A DNA stretch of 64,000 bases from Chryseobacterium joostei (GCF_003815775.1 NZ_CP033926.1:1612001-1676000), one strand, 5' to 3'. Shown: positions 1 through 8,540, numbered from the stretch's first letter. The notes: a model not told the origin generated them from the letters alone. Numbers and translations: made by a program.

Positions 1-943
1 ACGATTTTTCAAGCTCCTTCATTCTTTCCTGAAGAGCAATCTGTACTTCATTGGCATTTGATCCTGCCATCTGAAATATTGCCATCGTTACTGAAGCTTT
101 TTTATTGAAATTGGAAGAAACCGTATAACTGTAAGCTCCAAATTCTACCTTTGCAATATCTTTTAATTTTAAAACAGAACCATCGTTCAGTGCTTTAATG
201 GTAATATTTTCATACTGTTCAGGTTCGGTAAACTTTCCTTTGTATCGAAGAACATACTCCATTACCTCCTTACTTCTTTCTCCTAATCTTCCGGGTGCCG
301 CTTCAAGGTTTTGAGTCTGAATCGCACGGGAAACATCGGATGGCGTAAGGTTATATGAAGTCAGTTTATTCGGATCCAGCCAGATACGCATTGAATAGTC
401 CTTGTTTCCGTAAACCATGGCATCTCCTACTCCCTTCACCCTTTTCAGCTCTGGTACAATATTGATCTTTGCATAGTTTTCAAGGAAAAGATCATTCATT
501 GAACCGTCTTTACTGGTCAGGGAAACCATCGCAATCATACTATTCTGCCTCTTCACGGTGGTAATTCCTGCCTGAATAACCTCAGCAGGAAGCTGATTGG
601 TCACCTGCGCTACCCTGTTCTGAACGTTAATGGCTGCCTGATCGGGATCAGTTCCCAGCTTAAAGATCACGGTGATGCTTAATGTACCATCGTTACTTGC
701 TGTAGAAGTGATGTAATCCATATTTTCCACTCCATTAATTGCGTTTTCCAATGGTGGTGCCACAGATCTTGCAATTGTTTCAGCATTAGCACCCGGATAC
801 GCAGCTGTTACCATAACGGTAGGCGGCGCAATGTCCGGAAATTTTGTAATCGGCAGACTGACCATGCCGACAATCCCGAGAATAACCAGCAACACGGAAA
901 TAACCGTTGCCAGTACGGGTCTTTTTATAATTTTCTTTAACAT
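1..943 (-). CDS. RND multidrug efflux pump, inner-membrane subunit (AcrB/MexB family), C-terminus outside the window
   Basis: Proton-driven inner-membrane pump of a tripartite efflux system. The frame is open from the ATG at 943 to the window edge, giving about 314 N-terminal residues of a protein that is usually ~1050 long. The N-terminus (MLKKIIKRPVLATVISVLL) is the first transmembrane helix. It is followed by the family motif region reading FPDIAPPTV, then PGANAETIARSVAPPLE and NDGTLSITVIF, the porter domain of HAE-1 RND pumps. The start lies 9 bases downstream of the stop of the membrane-fusion gene, so the two form one operon. A TolC-type outer-membrane gene would be expected beyond the edge. 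Substrate cannot be read from this part. Confidence 0.93.
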   Translation of the reverse strand, partial: MLKKIIKRPVLATVISVLLVILGIVGMVSLPITKFPDIAPPTVMVTAAYPGANAETIARSVAPPLENAINGVENMDYITSTASNDGTLSITVIFKLGTDPDQAAINVQNRVAQVTNQLPAEVIQAGITTVKRQNSMIAMVSLTSKDGSMNDLFLENYAKINIVPELKRVKGVGDAMVYGNKDYSMRIWLDPNKLTSYNLTPSDVSRAIQTQNLEAAPGRLGERSKEVMEYVLRYKGKFTEPEQYENITIKALNDGSVLKLKDIAKVEFGAYSYTVSSNFNKKASVTMAIFQMAGSNANEVQIALQERMKELEKS

Positions 944-952
944 GATTTCTTC

Positions 953-2098
953 TTACGATTTTTTCTGTTGAGCATTCTTCTTTTGTGCCACTACAGGAGT
1001 TCCAGGCTGTAATCTGTCGAAGCCGGAAACAATGTATTGATCACCAGCTTTAAGCCCTTTGGATACGATGAAGTTATCTCCTGCTTTTCCGTTAATTTCC
1101 ACGGGTAGCATTGCTGCTTTTCCATCTTTGATGGTGAACACAAAAACTTTATCCTGAATGGTTCTGGTAGAAGCAATCGGAAGTAATACAACATTGCTGT
1201 AGAACTGATCCAGTAAGATCTTTCCTGTATTTCCGCTTCTCAAAAGATTGTTTGGATTATTGAATTTTGCCCTTAGGGTAATGGAACCTGTCGTTTTGTT
1301 GAATTGTCCTTCCACCGCATCAATCCTTCCTGTTTCAGCATATTTTTCACCACTGGAAAGCAACAGAGATACTGCAGGTGTATTTTTAATTACCTCATCA
1401 ATATTGCTACCTACATATTGCTTCTGAAAATTATTAAAGTCATTTTCACTTAAGCTGAAGTAGGTATACACCTGATGAATATCTGACAATAAAGTAATCG
1501 GCTCCTGATTACCGGGAGTCATCAAGCTTCCCAAACGATAGTTGAATCTTCCGATAAACCCGCTTACCGGAGCTTTAATCGTAGAAAAATTAAGATTAAT
1601 TTTTGCGGATTCAATAGCAGATGATGACTGGCTTACGGCTCCTCTTGCTGCATTATATGCTGCCTCAGCCTCTTTTACCTGAATATCGGAAACCATTTTA
1701 TTCCTAAAAAGCTCCTTTTTCCTATCCAAGTCAATCTTAGAAGTTGAAAGATTTGCCTGTGCTGTAATTAAGGCTGCCTGAGCGCTCTTCAACTGTTCCC
1801 CGAATATCTGGTCCTCAATTTTGAACAGGGGTTGGCCTGCTCTTACATAATCACCTTCATCTACAAAAATCTTGCTTAGATATCCGGTTATCTGAGGTCT
1901 TATTTCCACATTGGAAATCCCTTCAATAGATGCAGCATATTCTCTGGAAACAGAAGCATCTCCCTGTTTTACTATGTCTACAGGAAGCTCTGGTGCCTGC
2001 TGTTGATAAGATTGGTTTTGGTTATTTTTCCTACATCCCGCCAAGACAATGAGCGAGAGGAAAAGTATGGTTGATTTCTGAATAAAAAATCTTTGCAT
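953..2098 (-). CDS. RND efflux periplasmic adaptor (membrane fusion protein, AcrA/MexA type), lipoprotein
   Basis: Periplasmic adaptor linking the RND pump to an outer-membrane channel. I prefer the ATG at 2098 over the one at 2149, because it places a lipoprotein signal (MQRFFIQKSTILFLSLIVLAGC, lipobox LAGC) directly at the N-terminus; the longer form would add 17 basic residues before it. The mature protein shows the HlyD-type order: a lipoyl-like segment (VEIRPQITGYLSKIFVDEGDYVRAGQPLFKIED), an alpha-helical hairpin rich in Ala/Lys (AQAALITAQANLSTSKIDLDRKK and following), the second lipoyl half (INLNFSTIKAPVSGFIGRFNY), then a beta-barrel. First gene of the efflux operon, followed after 9 bases by the pump gene. 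An AraC regulator lies upstream on the same strand. Confidence 0.93.
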   Translation of the reverse strand: MQRFFIQKSTILFLSLIVLAGCRKNNQNQSYQQQAPELPVDIVKQGDASVSREYAASIEGISNVEIRPQITGYLSKIFVDEGDYVRAGQPLFKIEDQIFGEQLKSAQAALITAQANLSTSKIDLDRKKELFRNKMVSDIQVKEAEAAYNAARGAVSQSSSAIESAKINLNFSTIKAPVSGFIGRFNYRLGSLMTPGNQEPITLLSDIHQVYTYFSLSENDFNNFQKQYVGSNIDEVIKNTPAVSLLLSSGEKYAETGRIDAVEGQFNKTTGSITLRAKFNNPNNLLRSGNTGKILLDQFYSNVVLLPIASTRTIQDKVFVFTIKDGKAAMLPVEINGKAGDNFIVSKGLKAGDQYIVSGFDRLQPGTPVVAQKKNAQQKKS

Positions 2099-2315
2099 AA
2101 CAATAGTCCTTTTAAATTTCCGCACAAAATTCGAACGAAAAAAATTCAATAGAATTATTCAAAAAACTCCTTGTTTTGTCAAAAAGACTCCTTATTTCCA
2201 AAAACATGAGAAATATCATTCATAGACAATATAAATGACAATATTCAATATTTTAAATCAAAATTATAGCATGAATTTAGCAAAAAGACATCTTAAAAAT
2301 ATAAAAACCTCACAA

Positions 2316-3230
2316 TCAATACAAATCATCTTTCCTGTATTCTAAAGGTGATCTCCCGGTATGTTTTTTAAAAAACTTACTGAAAGACGCCTGATCTGAG
2401 AACTTAAGTTGTGCAGCAACTTCATTGACGTTGAGATTGGGATTTTTAAGCAACAACCTTGCTTCTACAGCCAACACCTGATGAATAATATCCCGCGGAC
2501 TTTTCAGCATTGTTTTATTAATGACCTTGGTAAGATATTTTCGGCTAATAAATAACCTGTCAGCATAGAACTGTACATTGTGCTCTTCCTTGAAATGCTC
2601 CTGAACCAGCTTAAAGAAACTGGTAGTAAGTTCATCCTCTCTATGGGTAACCACATGCGGCTTTTCAATCTTTTTAAAGTAATTATCTATTTCATAAATA
2701 ACCAGAGAAAAGTGATGCCAGATCATCTCATTAAAGTAATAGTTATCCTTTTCCTTATTATTCAGTACCCTCAATTCATCAAGGTGAAAATCCAGCTTTC
2801 TATACAATTCAGGCTCGTTCCTGATAATATGAGTAGGATCAGATGAGAGACTTTTCAGGACATTATTGGATTTATAATTAAAACCAGCCTGGGAAATAAA
2901 ATCTACCGAAAAGAAGATATATTTTGCATCATAATCATCAGCAATATTATCAACCCAAAAAGTTTCAGCCATCGGACAAAAAACAAGATCTCCTTTAGAA
3001 ACTTCATAGCTTTTATCATCAAGCCTAAAACCCACACTCCCTTGCTGTACAAGAAAAATACAGAAATAATCTGATCGGTAAGGCATATTGGGCTTAATGA
3101 TGTAATTGGCTTTATCAATTTCCATCACGACAAATTCTTTGATCCTAAGATCAAATTCTACCTGTTCCAATACTTCATCAAAAGCCAACTGTGAAACAAA
3201 ACCGGGTTCTTTTGGGGATTTTTTCGCCAT
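2316..3230 (-). CDS. AraC family transcriptional regulator
   Basis: DNA-binding regulator of 304 residues. Residues ~40-150 read as a cupin-like sensing domain (GSVGFRLDDKSYEVSKGDLVFCP). The last ~100 residues are the two helix-turn-helix motifs of AraC/XylS proteins: FYADRLFISRKYLTKVINK, then a second HTH ending in the family signature NVNEVAAQLKFSDQASFSKFFKKHTGRSPLEYR. It lies 217 bases upstream of the efflux adaptor start, on the same strand. By position it is a candidate regulator of that efflux operon; this is inference. The ATG at 3230 gives a natural N-terminus. Confidence 0.92.
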   Translation of the reverse strand: MAKKSPKEPGFVSQLAFDEVLEQVEFDLRIKEFVVMEIDKANYIIKPNMPYRSDYFCIFLVQQGSVGFRLDDKSYEVSKGDLVFCPMAETFWVDNIADDYDAKYIFFSVDFISQAGFNYKSNNVLKSLSSDPTHIIRNEPELYRKLDFHLDELRVLNNKEKDNYYFNEMIWHHFSLVIYEIDNYFKKIEKPHVVTHREDELTTSFFKLVQEHFKEEHNVQFYADRLFISRKYLTKVINKTMLKSPRDIIHQVLAVEARLLLKNPNLNVNEVAAQLKFSDQASFSKFFKKHTGRSPLEYRKDDLY

Positions 3231-3350
3231 TGAAAATGGGTTAAGGTATGCGAAGGTAGTAAAAAAGGGATAAAAGCGAAGAAAACTAAGTGTGAAAAAC
3301 TGAAGGTAGATATTTTCCTTGTAGCTTCATAATTTTATATCTTCACTTAT

Positions 3351-4097
3351 TTACACATTAATCAGTAACTCTTTATCATAGCCATTGTATTTTTCATCAA
3401 TATAGCCATGAGGATTGCAGATAACGTCTGTTTTTTCAATACTGTATCTGCATGGTGTATGAATGTGTCCATGAATCCAGTATAAAGGTTGATGTTCAGT
3501 AATCATCTCTTCAAGATTGGAAGCATAAGCAGAGGTTAACGGATCATTCTTGTAATGTTCCGGCACCGATTGAATACTTGGTGCATGATGAGTAACTACT
3601 ATATTTTTAAATTCCTTTGAATTTTTAAGACTTTCTTCTAACCATACTTTTAAAAACTGATGGATCTTAAAAGTATCCATAGTTCTCATTTTTGAATAAG
3701 ATGGATCTCTTCTGATCTTTTTATAGTCATTCATTTTGGGCTGACAAAGCATTCCATATTTTACAGGATTCCCAAAGATGGAAAAATCAGTCCATAAGGT
3801 AGCACCATGAAAACGAATACCATCAATGTCTACAGAAGAATTTTCGAGTACAAAAATATTTGAATTCTGAGAAGCATCTTTAATTTTGTTCAGCGTTTTA
3901 GGATATGAGCCTTTATAATATTCGTGATTTCCAAGAACATAGATTACAGTCTTATTGGCTATTTTATCTTTAATCCACTCAATTCCCTTGGTTCCCAAAT
4001 TAATATCACCAGCCAAAACAACTACATCTGCATGATCAAAACATAATTCTGTCTGCCCAAATTCCTGATGAAGATCGCTAATGATTTGTATTTTCAT
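3351..4097 (-). CDS. Metallophosphoesterase (calcineurin-like)
   Basis: Predicted cytoplasmic metal-dependent phosphoesterase of 248 residues. The start at 4097 gives MKIQIISDLHQEFG, with the first metal motif DxH at D8/H10; the upstream ATG would add eight aromatic residues (MPFYYFYI) not expected in the fold. The other calcineurin-like motifs follow in order: GD at 30-31 (AGDINLG), GNHE at 56-59, then THHAP and GHIH towards the C-terminus, together the dinuclear metal site. Substrate unknown; relatives hydrolyse phosphodiesters or nucleotides. It stands alone between the AraC regulator and the MFS transporter. Confidence 0.9.
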   Translation of the reverse strand: MKIQIISDLHQEFGQTELCFDHADVVVLAGDINLGTKGIEWIKDKIANKTVIYVLGNHEYYKGSYPKTLNKIKDASQNSNIFVLENSSVDIDGIRFHGATLWTDFSIFGNPVKYGMLCQPKMNDYKKIRRDPSYSKMRTMDTFKIHQFLKVWLEESLKNSKEFKNIVVTHHAPSIQSVPEHYKNDPLTSAYASNLEEMITEHQPLYWIHGHIHTPCRYSIEKTDVICNPHGYIDEKYNGYDKELLINV

Positions 4098-4200
4098 GAT
4101 GTAAAAATAGTAAAAAGGCAAAAAGACTAGGAAGAAAAAGCTAAGTGGTAAATGAATATCTTATTTCTTTGCAGTTTCATAATTTCATAATTTATTCTAT

Positions 4201-4237
4201 CAAAAAAAAGGAACCGACACCTAAGCACCGATTCCTT
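4201..4237 (-). terminator. Intrinsic terminator of the MFS transporter gene
   Basis: On the minus strand the arms AAGGAATCG and CGGTTCCTT (4229-4237 and 4208-4216 on the plus strand) form a 9-bp stem with one T-G wobble, followed by eight T residues. It lies 34 bases after the stop of the transporter gene. Confidence 0.75.
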
Positions 4238-4270
4238 ATCATATAGTTTGTGTAATTTTAAGGCCGCCTA

Positions 4271-5659
4271 TTATGAAACGGCAATTTCTGTCTGCTTCAC
4301 TTTTAAGCTTTTTACTATAAAATAGAATAACATTCCGAGCGCTACAAGAGCGTAACCTATCAAAATAATAAGGTTTAGACTTCCAACTGAAAATTCCGAA
4401 AGAAAGATCTGGCTCATTAACGTCATGAAAGACAAACCGATCCCTGCACCCAGGAAGTAACTTGTAGAACTCAAACTTGATGCCAATCCGTAGCTGGAAG
4501 GTTCAACATCCTGAATTCCCATTACTGAAAGGGCTGTAAAGCAGAATGTCATTCCAACTCCTGATATACATGCAGATCCCAGTAAAACTACAGTCAATGG
4601 ATGTCCTGTATAGACCGATATTAGTAAAAGTAATCCACCCATCAACATAAAAGACCATCCAAAAATTCCCATTTGGGTTGAGTTCAGTCGTTTTGAGACA
4701 TGAGGCAAAATAAACTTAGCCGTTAGGGCAGATATAATACTAAATGGGACAAGCATCAATCCCGCGGAAGCAGCACTATATCCCATATCTTTCTGAAGCA
4801 TTAATGAAATCAGGAATAGAAACCCAATGAAAAACGCTCCCAGCGTAAAAAATACTGCGTTAGAAACCACCAATGAACCGTGCTTAAATAATTTCAGGTC
4901 AAATAATGGTTCTGCAACGGATTTTAATCTATAAAACACCATTACTAAAAGCAATACCGCAGCCACCAATGAACCGATTACAAGGAAAGGTTGTTCTTTG
5001 ATATGAACCAATTCATGGGTTCCATAGGTAAGGCTCAATAATCCAACCACCATTAATATCCCAGAGATAATATCTGTTTTCTTAGCGGTCTCATTTTTCT
5101 CATCCGTTGGCAAGTAATAGTAGGATAAGATCAATGTAATTAAAAGAATTGGTACATTAATAAGAAAAACCCAGTGCCAGCTTAGATAAGTACTGATAAT
5201 TCCACCTACAGAAAGACCACTTCCCGACCCAATGGCCGCAAAGGAACTGAAAACTCCTATCGCACGGTTTCTTTCCTGCTCTTCCCTGAATGTATTGGTA
5301 ACAATAGACAATGCCGATGGCATTACCAATGCTGCGCCTAATCCTTGCAAGGCTCTAAATAAGGCCAGCATTTCAAAGCTTGAGGACAACCCCGCCCCTA
5401 ACGAGGTCAGCATAAAGATGAATGCACCCAATAAAAACATTTTCTTTCTTCCTATTTGATCGGAAAGCTTTCCACCAATAATTAGAAAGCCTCCAAAAAA
5501 GAGTACATACAGGGTCTGTAACCATTGTACCGTACCTGCATCAATATTGAACTGTTCCTGAATAGAAGGAATTGTTAAATTAATAATGGCAATATCCAAA
5601 GCTTCCACAAAAGTTCCTACTGATGCTAAAATTAATATTATATTCTTCCTTGTATCCAT
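4271..5659 (-). CDS. MFS drug-efflux transporter, DHA2 (14-TM, EmrB/QacA) family
   Basis: Integral inner-membrane proton-coupled exporter of 462 residues, the usual DHA2 length. The N-terminal helix reads ILILASVGTFVEALDIAIINLTIPSI, which contains the DHA2 D1-like signature around ALDIAIINLTIP. Motif A is present as GGKLSDQIGRKKMF and the antiporter motif C region as GLGAALVMPSALSIV. Hydrophobic segments continue to the C-terminus in numbers fitting 14 helices. The gene is divergent from the Lrp/AsnC regulator at 5802, with a 142-base shared control region carrying regularly spaced repeats, so the regulator probably controls it (inference). Substrate cannot be predicted. Confidence 0.92.
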   Translation of the reverse strand: MDTRKNIILILASVGTFVEALDIAIINLTIPSIQEQFNIDAGTVQWLQTLYVLFFGGFLIIGGKLSDQIGRKKMFLLGAFIFMLTSLGAGLSSSFEMLALFRALQGLGAALVMPSALSIVTNTFREEQERNRAIGVFSSFAAIGSGSGLSVGGIISTYLSWHWVFLINVPILLITLILSYYYLPTDEKNETAKKTDIISGILMVVGLLSLTYGTHELVHIKEQPFLVIGSLVAAVLLLVMVFYRLKSVAEPLFDLKLFKHGSLVVSNAVFFTLGAFFIGFLFLISLMLQKDMGYSAASAGLMLVPFSIISALTAKFILPHVSKRLNSTQMGIFGWSFMLMGGLLLLISVYTGHPLTVVLLGSACISGVGMTFCFTALSVMGIQDVEPSSYGLASSLSSTSYFLGAGIGLSFMTLMSQIFLSEFSVGSLNLIILIGYALVALGMLFYFIVKSLKVKQTEIAVS

Positions 5660-5675
5660 ATATTCAAATTTCCTG

Positions 5676-5800
5676 CAAAATTAAAATTAACAGAACATAT
5701 GTAAAAATTTTATGTTAAATTTGGAACAATGTTAAAAATAACAAGAATACAATAGAACAAAATATCTGAAATAATAAAATAAAACATACAAAACAGAACA
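5676..5800. promoter_or_regulatory. Divergent MFS/Lrp control region with phased GAACA repeats and opposed -7 boxes
   Basis: Four copies of a 7-mer of the form (C/T)(A/G)GAACA start at 5691, 5722, 5753 and 5794, that is 31, 31 and 41 bases apart, close to whole helical turns. A plus-strand box TAAATTTG (5716-5723) and a minus-strand box TAATTTTG (5683-5676) match the Bacteroidota -7 element TAnnTTTG. A 6-bp inverted repeat, AACATA/TATGTT, lies at 5695-5700 and 5711-5716. Phased sites suit Lrp-type octamers that wrap DNA. No good -33 element was seen. Confidence 0.45.
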
Positions 5801-5801
5801 A

Positions 5802-6272
5802 ATGGCAACAGAAAATTATATTCCGGACGAGAAAGATCTCTCTATTCTTCGAATTCTTCAGAAAGATGCCAAGATGAGCGTTCGTGACATTTCAGCAAGA
5901 ATCAACCTCAGCCCGACTCCTACCCACGAGCGTATTAAGCGTATGGAAAAACAGGGAATCATTAAGGAATACACCGCTGTAGTAGACCGCAAAAAGGTAA
6001 ACAAGGGAATGATGGTTATCTGCATGATCGCATTGAACGTTCACAATAAAAAAACTGCTGGAAAGTTTATCGAAGAAGTAGGCAAACTGAAAGAAGTTGT
6101 TGAGTTCTATAACATCAGCGGAGATTTTGATTTTATGCTAAAAATCCTGGCTCCCAACATGGATGAATTCCATGAGTTCTTCATCAATAAACTATCGGAA
6201 ATAGAAGGCATTGGCCAGACAAAAAGTATTTTTGTAATGAGCAGCATCAAGGAAAGCGCCCAGATTGTATAA
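5802..6272 (+). CDS. Lrp/AsnC family transcriptional regulator
   Basis: Small DNA-binding regulator of 156 residues, the standard Lrp length. An N-terminal winged HTH (residues ~8-60: DEKDLSILRILQKDAKMSVRDISARINLSPTPTHERIKRM) is followed by the RAM/AsnC ligand-binding domain (VICMIALNVHNKKTAGKFIEEVGKLKEVVEFYNISGDFDFMLKI, with the characteristic GDFDF segment). These proteins assemble as dimers to octamers and often respond to amino acids. The gene faces the MFS exporter across a 142-base gap. Control of an exporter by a neighbouring Lrp protein is a common arrangement, but the target here is inferred. Confidence 0.93.
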   Translation: MATENYIPDEKDLSILRILQKDAKMSVRDISARINLSPTPTHERIKRMEKQGIIKEYTAVVDRKKVNKGMMVICMIALNVHNKKTAGKFIEEVGKLKEVVEFYNISGDFDFMLKILAPNMDEFHEFFINKLSEIEGIGQTKSIFVMSSIKESAQIV

Positions 6273-6610
6273 GCCTTAATATCAGCAGTTTTCAGTTTTC
6301 AGCTTCAATATTACAACTGTATTAAAGCAGAGGCAACATCTATTATTTCACCTTTTTCACAACTCACCACTGCATTACATCAAATAAAAACAAGAAGCTA
6401 ATAATCAAATAATTAAAATAAAAACTACAGGCGTGTTGTAGCCGTGTAGTAGGTTATTTTTTGGAAATATTCATCATTATTAAATAGGTTTGCAGCACTA
6501 GAAATACAAAACCAAAATAATATTATAGAGTCAAACTCATATTTTAAAATTTAGGAATTATTTCTAAGAACATCCTCCTTTACACCATTTGAATTTAAAC
6601 CTTATAAAAC
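6273..6610. other. AT-rich intergenic stretch, no gene seen
   Basis: About 340 bases between the Lrp gene and a short candidate ORF. I saw no ORF with protein-like composition, no clear terminator after the Lrp gene and no RNA gene. Confidence 0.5.
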
Positions 6611-6742
6611 ATGAATAATGAAATCAGGAGATTGGAGATTTTTTTAAACATTAAACAAATATTACCAACAACACAAACTGAAAAAAAGAGGCCTATATCA
6701 ACACAAGACTTTATGATGAACCAATATCTGCAGGCCACTTAA
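6611..6742 (+). CDS. Possible small protein, 43 residues
   Basis: An open frame starts at an ATG and reads MNNEIRRLEIFLNIKQILPT, ending ...FMMNQYLQAT before TAA. It is polar with one amphipathic N-terminal helix, no signal peptide and no family I recognise. Weak support comes from a strong hairpin terminator 36 bases downstream on the same strand (6778-6818), which needs a transcript to serve. In such AT-rich DNA an ORF this short can arise by chance. Confidence 0.25.
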   Translation: MNNEIRRLEIFLNIKQILPTTQTEKKRPISTQDFMMNQYLQAT

Positions 6743-6777
6743 GCCAAGGACATTACATCTACATTATTTGTTTAATT

Positions 6778-6818
6778 ATAAGAGATCGTGCTTTCAAAGT
6801 TGCAATCTCTTATTTTTT
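6778..6818 (+). terminator. Intrinsic terminator, plus strand
   Basis: Perfect 9-bp arms ATAAGAGAT (6778-6786) and ATCTCTTAT (6805-6813) are followed by a run of T. No annotated plus-strand gene ends close by other than the 43-codon ORF; the Lrp gene ends ~500 bases upstream. It may end a small RNA or small-protein transcript. Confidence 0.7.
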
Positions 6819-6866
6819 TACCAAAATGAATATTTAACACCTCAAATCCACATCACTTTCATTCAT

Positions 6867-6902
6867 AAAAAAGCAGTGGTATAAATCTATACTACTGCTT
6901 TA
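6867..6902 (-). terminator. Intrinsic terminator of the exported-protein pair
   Basis: The arms AAAGCAGTGGTATA and TATACTACTGCTTT (6869-6882 and 6887-6900 region) pair with one wobble. On the minus strand the stem is followed by TTTTTT. It lies 55 bases beyond the stop of the 171-residue exported protein. Confidence 0.8.
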
Positions 6903-6955
6903 ATACCCATTATACATTTATATAAACCAGGATTCCCGGAATATTTTATATTGGA

Positions 6956-7471
6956 CTATTTCCAGTAATTCCAAACTACTCCATCAAATATGGCCAATGT
7001 TTTACTGGTCGTGTCATAGCACATCATCCCCGGGTATGGACTCTTTACATTAACATGAGGAGTTGCAATTTGAGGAAGAACCATTGCTTTATCAGTAGAT
7101 TCCAATACCAAAACCCCATCTGCAGTGCTGGATGAAGCTCCAATAATAACACCTTTTCCCTCTTCTACAGAATTATTAGCAACAACAGCTGATGAGTTTC
7201 CAGCGTCAGACAAAGGCTTCCAAACATCATTTTCGTATACCTTAATCTTATTGTCTGTCACATCAAACACAAACGTCCCATTAACAAGGGTTCCGGTAGG
7301 CAATCCAGAAGTAGCAGGAAGAATTAATCCCTTTGTGTTTCCGGATGCATTATTAAAATCCAGAACTGTACTGGCTCCGTCTACTACTTGTTTTCCTATT
7401 GCTACCTGAGCAATTGATACATTAAAAACAACAAGAGCAGCAGCTATGCTTATATTTTTTATATTTTTCAT
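6956..7471 (-). CDS. Exported protein of unknown function, 171 residues
   Basis: The N-terminus MKNIKNISIAAALVVFNVSIAQ is a Sec signal peptide with a cleavage site after A-Q typical of Flavobacteria. The mature part is Ser/Val/Gly/Asn-rich. Short segments of the type 'GMMCYDTTSKTLAIFDGVVWNYWK' and 'GTFVFDVTDNKIKVYENDVWKPL' look like two copies of a 'YD..nK.l..ydg..W' element seen in flavobacterial exported and tail-fibre-like proteins. There is no sorting domain and no catalytic motif. It begins 19 bases after the 349-residue gene and shares the C-terminal element, so the pair is likely co-transcribed. Function unknown; a surface or envelope role is a guess. Confidence 0.75.
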   Translation of the reverse strand: MKNIKNISIAAALVVFNVSIAQVAIGKQVVDGASTVLDFNNASGNTKGLILPATSGLPTGTLVNGTFVFDVTDNKIKVYENDVWKPLSDAGNSSAVVANNSVEEGKGVIIGASSSTADGVLVLESTDKAMVLPQIATPHVNVKSPYPGMMCYDTTSKTLAIFDGVVWNYWK

Positions 7472-7490
7472 ATTATCTTACTGGTTTAGA

Positions 7491-8540
7491 TTAATCATTA
7501 CAGCTTCTTTCTACACACTTCCATTGGCTACCGTTATAAAGCTTCACACATTTATCCTGAATATCATACAACAACATTCCTTCTTTCGGATCAGCAATAG
7601 CATCCCCAATTTGTGGTGTCTGGCTCACATGCTGTACTCTTGTAATTACAAAACCTTTATTTTTTGCTTCCATGGCAAGAAAACCATTAGGAACATTTTC
7701 AGGCCACGCATTTGCTTTCTGCTGTACTGTAATTCCGAATTTGGTAAAACCATCAGGCGTTCCGGCAGCACCTAATTTTGTACAGAATGAGTCTAGTTCG
7801 TTAATAATTGCGGGAGCGTTGCCACACTCGTCTTTATCATTTGACAAACCACTTGGCCACAAAGAAGGACAGGTGGCTGATGTAGCATTAGGACCACAGA
7901 AACTTGACCCTCCGGCGCCAAGCCCAACAACAGATGACATAGCAATTGTTACGATCTGATTATCATCACTGATTACCGCAGTATCTCCTCCTCCACTTAC
8001 CTCTGCCTTTGCAATACAATAAGCCTTAGCATTAGGAGCACCTACATATTTGACAGATGGATACGTCTTTGACTGCTGAGTAAAGGTTCCACATATCTCC
8101 ACAGCACTCCAGCTTCCCATTTCAATCATAGAGGTACCGGGATAAAGTCCTCCAAAACTCGGATCTCCCTGAATAACGGATCCTGTAAGTGAAAGAAATG
8201 ATTTTGTCCCCAACTTGACCTTTGAACTTACCTGAGTACCAAATGTCCCAATTGTAATGGAACCATTAGACCTAACACTTGCTCCGTCATTAATTTCCAG
8301 GATTCCCATAACCTGAACACCTGAGACCTGAAACTGACCGGACTGAACAATAAGAGTAGCTCCATTAGGAATGTTAACTCCGCTTGCAATTGTATAGTTT
8401 CCATTAATACAGTATGTGTTTCCGCTTGTCATAATCTGTCCGGTATAAGGTATGCATTGGGCATTTACCACGCCGTAAAAAACCGTCATTAACAAGAAAA
8501 TGATTTTCTTGTTAATGACGAATAAATTTAATTTTTTCAT
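7491..8540 (-). CDS. Exported protein with cysteine-rich C-terminus, unknown function, 349 residues
   Basis: A signal peptide (hydrophobic stretch IIFLLMTVFYGVVNA, cleavage near A-Q-C) is followed by a Gly/Ser/Thr-rich region with repeated hydrophobic positions (NPNG, GTFGTQVSSKVKLG). That region reads like a right-handed beta-helix or beta-solenoid of ~130 residues. The C-terminal ~90 residues end in an element 'GMLLYDIQDKCVKLYNGSQWKCVERSCND', like the 171-residue neighbour but with extra cysteines. The ATG at 8540 is the only sensible start. A perfect 17-bp inverted repeat falls inside the signal-peptide codons (see 8484-8520). First gene of a two-gene unit. Function unknown; secreted or surface structural protein is the best guess. 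Confidence 0.75.
   Translation of the reverse strand: MKKLNLFVINKKIIFLLMTVFYGVVNAQCIPYTGQIMTSGNTYCINGNYTIASGVNIPNGATLIVQSGQFQVSGVQVMGILEINDGASVRSNGSITIGTFGTQVSSKVKLGTKSFLSLTGSVIQGDPSFGGLYPGTSMIEMGSWSAVEICGTFTQQSKTYPSVKYVGAPNAKAYCIAKAEVSGGGDTAVISDDNQIVTIAMSSVVGLGAGGSSFCGPNATSATCPSLWPSGLSNDKDECGNAPAIINELDSFCTKLGAAGTPDGFTKFGITVQQKANAWPENVPNGFLAMEAKNKGFVITRVQHVSQTPQIGDAIADPKEGMLLYDIQDKCVKLYNGSQWKCVERSCND
8484..8520 (-). promoter_or_regulatory. Perfect 17-bp hairpin followed by a T-run inside codons 7-22 of the 349-residue gene
   Basis: The arms CGTCATTAACAAGAAAA (8484-8500) and TTTTCTTGTTAATGACG (8504-8520) are perfect inverted repeats with a 3-base spacer. Read in the gene's direction the hairpin starts 20 bases after the ATG and is followed by GTTTTTTAC, the layout of an intrinsic terminator or attenuator within the signal-peptide coding region. 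The encoded residues (VINKKIIFLLMTVF) still form a normal signal peptide. Confidence 0.6.

Noticed and set aside
2099..2149. Longer N-terminus for the efflux adaptor starting at 2149
   Set aside because: Adds 17 residues before a clean lipoprotein signal peptide; the ATG at 2098 fits better.
8484..8520. 17-bp inverted repeat as a terminal repeat of an insertion sequence
   Set aside because: The arms are separated by only three bases and lie inside an intact signal-peptide coding region; no transposase or target duplication is seen.
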